30,330 nt of DNA, taken from Sergeia podlipaevii (Eukaryota > Euglenozoa > Kinetoplastea > Trypanosomatida > Trypanosomatidae). Below the pieces are notes generated by a model. That model saw only the letters and a program-made list of their open reading frames with translations, did no database searches and was not told the origin of the DNA. The stretch covers positions 1 through 30,330 of the forward strand of contig JASANZ010001990.1 of NCBI GenBank assembly GCA_030849805.1. Reading direction: 5' to 3'. The position numbers and the translations under genes were made by a program. Shown here piece by piece: positions 23,815-30,330 of the stretch (within the stretch, counting starts at the first letter, position 1; every line of letters begins with the position of its first letter).

Positions 23815-25587
23815 ATGAAGGCCATCTTGCAGTTTGGTTCCTCGCGCTTCGTTATTGAAGGCAGCACCTTTGCGGCATTCTGCGAGGAAGTACGGCAGTG
23901 CGTGCACCCGCTTGTCCCTATAGACGGCGCCAATATCTGTTTTATGTGCAATTTCCATGTGTTTGAAGAGGCCGCCGAATGTGAGGGCAATGCCTTAACG
24001 AGCGCAAGGGTTTCCCCGGACCCAGAGGCAGAGGAGAGGAACGCAGCCGCTCAGCCACGAAGCAGGGGTAGCATCCACGTGTACTCACAGGAAACTTTTG
24101 AGGCTGCAGAGGCGGCGATGCAAGAGCTCATGGTGGAGGCGTGCACACGCCGAGAGGAGATGCGCAAGCTAGGCCTTATCGACAGCCGCAATCAGCGCTT
24201 GTGCTCGCTGAACGAGAAGCCGCTTGTGTACGTGGAGGCTGAGAAGAGGGAAGCACACCCTTGTGAACCCAGCACAGCAGGAGCAGCTGCAACGGCAACT
24301 CAAATGGACGGCACTACCGAGTCTAAGATGAAGCTTCAGTGTCCTACCGTTCCGCTTGCGCTGCTTGTGCCTATCGTTGTGCTCGACACTTACATGGCCA
24401 CCTCCGCTGGTGTTGCGCCTTACTACGACGAGCAGGAGCTCTGCAACCCTCAAGGAGCCAAGACGGAGGCGTGCGCTCATCATGCCCGTGGTGCAGATCA
24501 GGCTGTGCGTCCCGAGATGCTTGAGGAGAGCTCACGCATGGGAGACGCAGATGCGGATGAAGAACTGCCAGCGGCGGCGGGAGAGCAGCGAGAGAGGGGA
24601 GACGACGTCCTTGCTGCTGGAGAAGGCGACCACGGTGAGGCGGCGGCTGCGTCAGAAACCGACCTTCAAGAGCAGCAGCATCACGATGAAGTGGGAACCC
24701 GCGAAGAAACAGCTGAAGACCAATTCGAGGAGGAGGATGGTTGTGCGGCCCCCGAGGACGTGGAAGGGGAGCCTGAGCCGTATGTGATGGCCCCGCATCG
24801 CCGCAGCTCGCCTCCGGGTAGAGCCAACAGTCACCAGTCGCCCATGGAGGACATGCTGCAGGCCACTGGTCCAAGAAGCACTGGGCAGGCGACTTCTGCG
24901 GACGAGGTGGAGCCGGAGAGGGAGCAAGAGGATCTGAAGGGGGTACGAGAGGGGGCTGAGGAAGCACCTGCTGAAGACATCCCCGCAGCTGAGGAATTCA
25001 TCTGTGAGGCGGAACAACAGCAACAAGAAGGAGAAGAGAGCGGTGATATTGTGAATGGGGAGATAGAGGGGGGCGAAACCGCTGAGGCTCGCCCAGAAAT
25101 GGGGGGCAGTGGTACTGAACTTGACGAGGCATCGTCCTCTACCGCATGCGTGCCAGTGAGGGAAGCACCGCTCACGACGTACTGCCCCGAGCCTAACAGC
25201 GGCGCCGCTGACATCTGGGGCAGCGACGGCGTGGACGTGGCCATTATCGTTACTGGCAAGCCGCTTGCTATGAAGAAGGAGACCGTCGCACGCCCCCTAT
25301 CAGCAGCAACAGCAGCTGCTGCACCCGCCAACAGTACCGCACTCGCCACCACCGCCGCCCCTGTCTACCGTAACGGAAGGCCTTCCCAATCTTTGCGATG
25401 TGATGCCTCAGGGCGGGCTCCTCGTGATCGTCTTAGCTCCGCAGAGCACGCGCGCATGTACCAGATGTCTCAACATACTACTTCGGCACTGAACGAGAGG
25501 GACATGGACGTGATGTTCAACCTTCTAGATGTGAACGACGAGTATGGAGCGACAGCAGAGGCATATATTATGCGTGGTCGTATGTAA
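23815..25587 (+). CDS. Hypothetical acidic protein
   Basis: This encodes 590 aa from the first ATG (MKAILQFGSSRFVIEG). The open frame upstream to a TTG at 23614 is T-tract-derived and lacks an ATG. I do not recognise a family. The first 60 residues (FAAFCEEVRQCVHPLVPIDG, then FMCNFHVFEE) look folded and are the best candidate for a domain. A second ordered stretch lies at about 80-140 (an EAAEAAMQELMVEACTRREE helix). Residues about 220-470 are dominated by Glu, Ala, Gln and Asp and are likely disordered. The C-terminal 35 residues (SALNERDMDVMFNLLDVNDE onward) form a conserved-looking helix with only faint similarity to one EF-hand loop (not canonical: Gly at position 7). GC-rich codon use and long length support a real gene. 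Function is unknown. Confidence 0.8.
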   Translation: MKAILQFGSSRFVIEGSTFAAFCEEVRQCVHPLVPIDGANICFMCNFHVFEEAAECEGNALTSARVSPDPEAEERNAAAQPRSRGSIHVYSQETFEAAEAAMQELMVEACTRREEMRKLGLIDSRNQRLCSLNEKPLVYVEAEKREAHPCEPSTAGAAATATQMDGTTESKMKLQCPTVPLALLVPIVVLDTYMATSAGVAPYYDEQELCNPQGAKTEACAHHARGADQAVRPEMLEESSRMGDADADEELPAAAGEQRERGDDVLAAGEGDHGEAAAASETDLQEQQHHDEVGTREETAEDQFEEEDGCAAPEDVEGEPEPYVMAPHRRSSPPGRANSHQSPMEDMLQATGPRSTGQATSADEVEPEREQEDLKGVREGAEEAPAEDIPAAEEFICEAEQQQQEGEESGDIVNGEIEGGETAEARPEMGGSGTELDEASSSTACVPVREAPLTTYCPEPNSGAADIWGSDGVDVAIIVTGKPLAMKKETVARPLSAATAAAAPANSTALATTAAPVYRNGRPSQSLRCDASGRAPRDRLSSAEHARMYQMSQHTTSALNERDMDVMFNLLDVNDEYGATAEAYIMRGRM

Positions 25588-26679
25588 ACAAAAGAGAGCT
25601 GAAAATATACATTTAAGTTTGTTGCTCTTTTCGTTGCTGTTGTTGTTGGTTTTTTTCCCCCTTTTATGAAGAACTGGAAACATAAAGCACCACACTGGTG
25701 TGAAGCTGTGTGGGATCGTCATTATAGATGTCGCACAATGCTAACTATATGCCCAGCGTGCACACACACAAAAAAAAATAAAAAAATGAAAAAAAAATAG
25801 AGTTGTATTGAAACTGACCTTGGAAGCTTCTTCTTTTTTTTTTTTATTCACCCTATTCCTTTTTTTTTCTTTTTGGAATCCACCTTTTTCTTTTTCTGCA
25901 GTTTGTAAATGTAGCGTTGTGCTTTGCGATGGAGGTCAATTTTTATTCTTCTGTCTGTCTCTCTCTCTTTTTTTTCCTCCTTTTTTTTTTGAGGGGCGAG
26001 AGAGAGAGGAGAGCGCCGCCGTCTACGCTGATGTTTGCTGGTTCACTTACTATACTTTATTAATGTATGTTACTTTGACTGCTGTTGTTGGTTGTTGTTG
26101 TTTCTCTCTCTCTCTCCCCCCCCCTGATCCTTTCTCTTCTTTTTATGTATGCTACTTTGTTTTGTAACTCACAGATATATATATACATATATACATATCA
26201 CTCGCTTTCTATTTTTTTTTTTGCCTCACTTCTCTGATAGAATGCTTTACACGCATATTTATCCATCCATATCTTTGCATCTCTATCCTCTATCTTCTCT
26301 GTCTCTTCCTATTTGTGTCTGTGTGTGTTTTTTTTTTTTTTTTAAGCCTGATCAAACTAGCATTGTGCACTCTATCAAAAGCTCAATACACATACTTACT
26401 AGTCAAAATCATTGTCCCCACTAGGATTTTGTTTACTTTCGCGACTTTGCTTTTTTTCTTTTTGCAAGTATATTTCATTTGTAACTTTAAGAAAAGAAAA
26501 AAAAAGTTCTTTAAAATATTTCGTCGTTGTTGCTTTCTTATTTTCGTGTCATCAGACGTAGATTCGTGTAGGCATTTTTGTTTTTTACATATATATATTT
26601 ATATATTTATTTCTCTCATTTCTTTCTTTGCATCTCCACTTGTTGAGATATATTTTATTTCTCTTGTCTTGTTCACATT
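25588..26679. other. 1.09-kb spacer, mostly pyrimidine-rich
   Basis: No gene is seen. It has A-rich sequence (25765-25797), then successive T/C-rich tracts (25831-25880, 25945-25990, 26102-26140, 26205-26225, 26326-26343). A TA-rich block (26172-26200) lies among them. Frames such as 25808-26167 and 26315-26779 are hydrophobic products of these tracts and not genes. Confidence 0.7.
26521..26555 (+). promoter_or_regulatory. Spliced-leader acceptor candidate for the last gene
   Basis: TCGTTGTTGCTTTCTTATTT leads to TCATCAG (AG at 26554-26555). The implied 5' UTR is about 124 nt, with no ATG before the start at 26680. Confidence 0.5.
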
Positions 26680-29106
26680 ATGGAGGCTGTTGCACAATCA
26701 ATGCCGCCCAATGCACCTGTCTCGGGGCTTCCTTCGGCACACGTTTCCCTGCACTATGGACCCTATAGCGTCATGGTAGCTGACCAACACGACATCTTTG
26801 CTCACGCAGCGCAGCTCATCCAGACTCGCACGCCTCACATCACCCTTCTCAAGTCGTTGCGCGAGGGCTATGAGCGCGATCTCACCACCCTCCCCGTTGC
26901 TCACCTACCTCGTGCAATTGTAGAAAAGCTTTTCGACGATGATGAGGACGGTGAGGAGGCCAACCGCGGCAGCGTCAGGCGCAGGCCCGCTACCCACCCA
27001 CCGATGAATCTACACGGCAGACCCGCTATCGAAGTGACCTCGAGCGTCTTTGGCACCCTCGTCGCCACCAACTGGTCGCAATGGAAAGCGGTACGGGACG
27101 TCATCCAGCGCGAGGCTCTCTCGACTGCGGAGGAGGTGCTTGCGCAGGGTCGCAGACGGCAGAGCTTTCAAAGGGCTGTGGAGGCGGTCATCGGGCTCAA
27201 CGCGGAGGTAGTGATTCTGTGGTTCGATGTGGACACACTACATCGTCTGCACTATGCCGAGTTGAGTGGGCTGAAGACACCGCGGGGGCCAAAGTCGGTT
27301 TTTGCACAGCAAGCGGAAGCTGTAGACGGCATGACGCGGCAGCAGACACCGCCACCGTTGCCGCCTGTGCCAGATATCTATGGCTATGGCAATTTGCAGA
27401 GCCACCACCACACTCAGAGCACTATTGGTAACAACTACTTGGATGGCCCCGATGCGAATGCCGCCACAGCCCCTCGCAGCAGCATCACTTCTTCTTCTCC
27501 TTACGCTCAGCGCAACAGCTCCGTCCGCGGTATGGACGGAGATGCTCCTGTAGTGCCTACACGTACGTCACACACGGGCAGCACTTCCTCCTCTACCGCG
27601 TTCATTCGTCTCGTCTCACCAGCAGGAGAGTACAAGGGAGAAGTTCAGCTGCAGATTGCCCAACCCGCCGTCAGTCGTCAGGGACTCGTTGAGCTTGTCA
27701 AGGCAGCCATTGGGGTGCGGCGGCACCGCAACGTGCGTATGTGCTATCGGCTGCTGCCGCCACAGGCGCTGCTCCCGAAGAGGTTGAGTTCGACTGGACT
27801 CGCAGCGACAGTCGAAGCGCGCCAAACGCCTAGGCCACAGTATGTCTCAGGGAGAGATTCACTGAGCCAGATGTCGGAACAGACCCCGCGCTCCACCACC
27901 AGCATAGGTGGGTGCAACCCGCATAGTATCAGCGTGACCTCTCATTACTCCCAGCAGCCCGCCGTGCTAGCGCAGGCTCCGCTCAGGCCGCTGGAGACAG
28001 AAGAAGAAGTAGAGGGACTCGTGCGCGATATTCTACACTTTGGGTATCGCGCTATCCGCATTGTCGTGGTGGAAAGCACTTTTCATATGCCCACGGCGAT
28101 CGCCACGACGGGCACCTCTAGTGCCCCCATCACCCCGACTCGCAACGAGGACCGCATGGCGGCGCTGGCCTGCTACGGAGCAGCAGCAGCAGCAGCAACG
28201 GGCCGGCCTCCTCTACCTACCTTTTCTTTCTCTGTACAGGGCAACGACAGCGAAAGGGACGTGAGCAAGGGGCAGCGCGGAGTGAATATCAATGCTCCCG
28301 TCGCATCTGCATACAACAGACAGCGCGGCGATGAGAAGGCGTACGAGGGTGCTCCCCATCCCACGGCGGCTGGAGCCGGCCCTAGAGTTCTCGAGGTCAT
28401 ACGACAGTACAAGCAGACCGACGGAAAGGCGGAGCGACCCGATGATGCTGGAGAACGCAGCCCTGTTGTGTCGCCGAAACATGATCCCCCTAAGACGACC
28501 ATCTATGGAGGCGGAGCCACGGGAGAGAAGCAACATTCGACTATTATCGAGGGCACCTCCACGGGTTCACAAGGTGAGGATAGTCAAGAGAAGGACATCG
28601 TCGTTGTGCGCTATGAGGTGAACCCGACCGAGCTGTACATAACCGGACCTGTCAGCGCCACCGTGCTGCTGCACCTGGCCAGTTCTATCTACCATCGCTG
28701 CTGCATCGCCGACGCGCCTGCAGAGAACGCAGATAGCAACAACAACAACAACAAGGACGATGTCGACGAGCGGCACCAGCAACAAGGGGAGGAAGGAGGA
28801 GGAGCAGCAGCAGGGGGAGGGTGCTGGCCCCACTTCGTCCCTGTTCCTCGCACCTGCAGTAACAGCTCGGAGGGTACTGTCAACAACACCACCTGTTCTA
28901 GCGTTGGCGGGGACAGCAGGAGCGCTCTTGACGCACAGCCCACGTACATGCTGAAGCTGCACGACTACTTCTTTGACGAAGAGCAGGAGGAGGAGCTGGA
29001 GCGGTGCGTGGCGGAGGCAATGCAGACCTTGGAGGGCTTTGAGCTGGTACCATGCGAGGAGATCGACGAGGTCGTGTGCGAGGTGGCTGAGGCGAGCGCT
29101 GTGTAG
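26680..29106 (+). CDS. Hypothetical protein with interspersed low-complexity segments
   Basis: This encodes 808 aa from ATG (MEAVAQSMPPNAP). No family is recognised. Folded-looking blocks alternate with disordered ones: about 20-85 (AAQLIQTRTPHITLLKSLRE); 110-200, including AVEAVIGLNAEVVILWFDVD; 305-362, beginning AFIRLVSPAGEYKGEVQLQI; 440-470 (EEEVEGLVRDILHFGYRAIR); 640-680 (RYEVNPTELYITGPVSATVL); and an acidic helical C-terminus (755-808, FDEEQEEELERCVAEAMQTL). Between them lie Ser/Thr/Gln/His-rich stretches, an Asn run (28736-28754) and a Gly/Ala run. No signal peptide, membrane segment or catalytic motif is evident. The pattern suggests a multi-part scaffold, but function cannot be assigned. 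Codon use matches the neighbouring genes. Confidence 0.8.
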   Translation: MEAVAQSMPPNAPVSGLPSAHVSLHYGPYSVMVADQHDIFAHAAQLIQTRTPHITLLKSLREGYERDLTTLPVAHLPRAIVEKLFDDDEDGEEANRGSVRRRPATHPPMNLHGRPAIEVTSSVFGTLVATNWSQWKAVRDVIQREALSTAEEVLAQGRRRQSFQRAVEAVIGLNAEVVILWFDVDTLHRLHYAELSGLKTPRGPKSVFAQQAEAVDGMTRQQTPPPLPPVPDIYGYGNLQSHHHTQSTIGNNYLDGPDANAATAPRSSITSSSPYAQRNSSVRGMDGDAPVVPTRTSHTGSTSSSTAFIRLVSPAGEYKGEVQLQIAQPAVSRQGLVELVKAAIGVRRHRNVRMCYRLLPPQALLPKRLSSTGLAATVEARQTPRPQYVSGRDSLSQMSEQTPRSTTSIGGCNPHSISVTSHYSQQPAVLAQAPLRPLETEEEVEGLVRDILHFGYRAIRIVVVESTFHMPTAIATTGTSSAPITPTRNEDRMAALACYGAAAAAATGRPPLPTFSFSVQGNDSERDVSKGQRGVNINAPVASAYNRQRGDEKAYEGAPHPTAAGAGPRVLEVIRQYKQTDGKAERPDDAGERSPVVSPKHDPPKTTIYGGGATGEKQHSTIIEGTSTGSQGEDSQEKDIVVVRYEVNPTELYITGPVSATVLLHLASSIYHRCCIADAPAENADSNNNNNKDDVDERHQQQGEEGGGAAAGGGCWPHFVPVPRTCSNSSEGTVNNTTCSSVGGDSRSALDAQPTYMLKLHDYFFDEEQEEELERCVAEAMQTLEGFELVPCEEIDEVVCEVAEASAV

Positions 29107-29339
29107 AGCAACATCTGCTACTGCGCCATATACGATAAAGGGGTGAGAAAGCGTTATAAGCTTCTTGCTCTTTCATTTGCTTTTTTTTTTCTGTTTGCTA
29201 CAACTCATTATTACAAATACTAAGGGAAAATAGGATGACCAATAGTACTTCACAGTCGTGATCGAAATATATATTCATGCAAGATCGTGTTGCTTTTCGA
29301 GGGCGAGAAGTATGAGCGCACGCATGTTGAATGTATAAC

Positions 29340-29366
29340 TTCCCTTTTTTTTTTTTCAAAAGGGAA
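29340..29366. repeat. T/A-run inverted repeat with 9-bp stem
   Basis: TTCCCTTTT (29340-29348) is the reverse complement of AAAAGGGAA (29358-29366), separated by a T-rich loop. Confidence 0.8.
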
Positions 29367-30167
29367 AGGGGAGGGAGAGGAAAATTTTCTGAAAAATTCT
29401 CAACTAGTTGTGATTGCTCACTCACACACACACACACATCTGACCTTATCATGACTGCAAACATACGTGTGTTCTCTGCATATCTCTCTTTTAGTTCGAT
29501 GAAAGGAAAAAAAAAGGGATGAAGAGAGGAAGGACCGCTTTACAGGGGAGGAGAGAGGAGGGGATTTCACCAGCTGCTGGTATCGCACATTAGTATTTAT
29601 ATGTGGAGTCTATGCAACACACGGAGAGAGAGAGAGAGACAGAGAGAGAATGGAAGAGGGTGTTTTTTTCCCTAAAGGTATCTAAAAGTAAGTGAAAAGG
29701 GAGGGGGGTGAAGTAGAGAAGACCCTCGCACAGAGAGTAGAAACTAGAAGAAATAAATAGATACTAGATATGCATATATATATATTAATGAATACGCTGT
29801 TGGTGCGATAGGGGGGGGAAAAAAAGGGTTGCAGGAAAGGGGGGCTTCACTCAAATCCAGAAGGAAATAAGAGAAACACGGGAATGAGTCAATTTGAGTA
29901 AGTGTGCCTTTTTTTTCTTATTGTTTATTTGATCGCTGTTGCTGCTGTCGTTGTCGTTCATTTTAAACTTTTCACGTCGGCAAGGGATGGAGGGGGAGGG
30001 AAGGGGGAGGGAGAGGATTACCCATCCATAGGGAGGAAACAAGCATGTGTGTATATATATATGCAAGAGATAGAGTGCACTTACTGCTTGTCCTTTGTGG
30101 TTGTTGCACCTTATATGGCATGCTCCGTTCACCTTCACACACTAATAACCCTTTGAACTTCTTTAGG

Positions 30168-30194
30168 GTTTTTTTTTTTGAAAAAAAAAAAAAC
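30168..30194. repeat. G-T11-G-A13-C palindrome
   Basis: Eleven T, a single G and thirteen A, flanked by G and C, form a near-perfect hairpin close to the right edge. It is the fourth such element in the window. Confidence 0.85.
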
Positions 30195-30330
30195 TGTCAT
30201 CTATATTTCGACACGGTATATACACGCATGTAATTTTACTTTGACGTGGTTGTTTTTTTTGGGGGTGACACGTGACTTTTCTTTCAATTGTTGTCTTTCT
30301 GTGATGTTCTTTTAATGATATTATTCACCT

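Larger units (their letters stand above)
29107..30330. other. Non-coding right flank
   Basis: No gene is seen to the window edge; the next gene probably begins beyond it. Contents: T-runs near 29181-29190, a T/A hairpin (29340-29366), a CA repeat (about 29423-29437), GA repeats (29622-29648), a TA run (29775-29784), G8 (about 29811-29818), a GGGA-rich block (29988-30018) and a T11-G-A13 palindrome (30169-30193). Confidence 0.65.

Noticed and set aside
25808..26779. Hydrophobic plus-strand frames before the last gene
   Set aside because: The hydrophobicity comes from reading TTC/TTT tracts; one of them runs out of frame into the real gene at 26680.
1..30330. tRNA, rRNA or snRNA genes, CRISPR arrays, transposons or SIDER/ingi-type retroposons
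   Set aside because: No cloverleaf-like segment with B-box sequence, no regular spacer-repeat array, and no reverse transcriptase, transposase or long terminal repeats were noticed. SIDER detection would need a profile search.

Overview
The window looks like nuclear chromosomal DNA of a trypanosomatid protozoan, probably Leishmania-like (Leishmaniinae). All ten supported protein genes are on the + strand and intron-free. They are separated by 0.5-2.3 kb of AT-rich, homopolymer- and microsatellite-filled DNA. Each gene is preceded by a long polypyrimidine tract ending in AG, the expected layout for trans-splicing of a spliced leader onto a polycistronic transcript. Coding parts are clearly more GC-rich than the spacers. 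The species cannot be fixed from the sequence alone.

Layout: (1) 843-2927, an Rtr1/RPAP2-type zinc-binding protein (RNA polymerase II CTD phosphatase or assembly-factor family). (2) 3401-4069, CFAP20/BUG22, a ciliary doublet-microtubule protein. (3) 5528-6607, a PD-(D/E)XK nuclease resembling MGME1/RecB-type exonucleases. (4) 7657-9861, a USP12/46-like ubiquitin hydrolase with a predicted N-myristoylation signal. (5) 11481-15179, a large divergent Argonaute of the trypanosomatid PIWI-like (PWI1) type, with a basic, mitochondrial-like N-terminus. (6) 15952-17940, mitochondrial NADPH:ferredoxin (adrenodoxin) reductase. (7) 18634-19968, a G3BP-like NTF2 + polyQ + RRM-like protein. (8) 20706-21536, a Kua/PEDS1 plasmanylethanolamine desaturase. 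(9) 23815-25587, an acidic hypothetical protein. (10) 26680-29106, a low-complexity-rich hypothetical protein. The first 842 and last 1224 bases are non-coding flanks.

Genes that share a trypanosomatid transcription unit usually have unrelated functions, so adjacency is weak evidence of a pathway. Expression is expected to be set after transcription through UTRs. Three neighbours (MGME1-like nuclease, PIWI-like protein, ferredoxin reductase) could all act in the mitochondrion, but only the last two show a convincing targeting-type N-terminus.

The most notable item is the PIWI-like protein. By eye it keeps a complete Asp-Glu-Asp-His slicer-type tetrad (D989, E1026, D1056, H1159), a recognisable PAZ-to-L2 segment and an Argonaute-like C-terminus. 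Its MID 5'-phosphate pocket appears altered, and glycine-repeat loops are inserted. Other points are the Rtr1 zinc finger split by about 145 residues, the myristoylation-type USP, the 31-residue polyQ tract and 135-nt tandem duplication in the G3BP-like gene, and recurrent T-run/A-run hairpins in the spacers.
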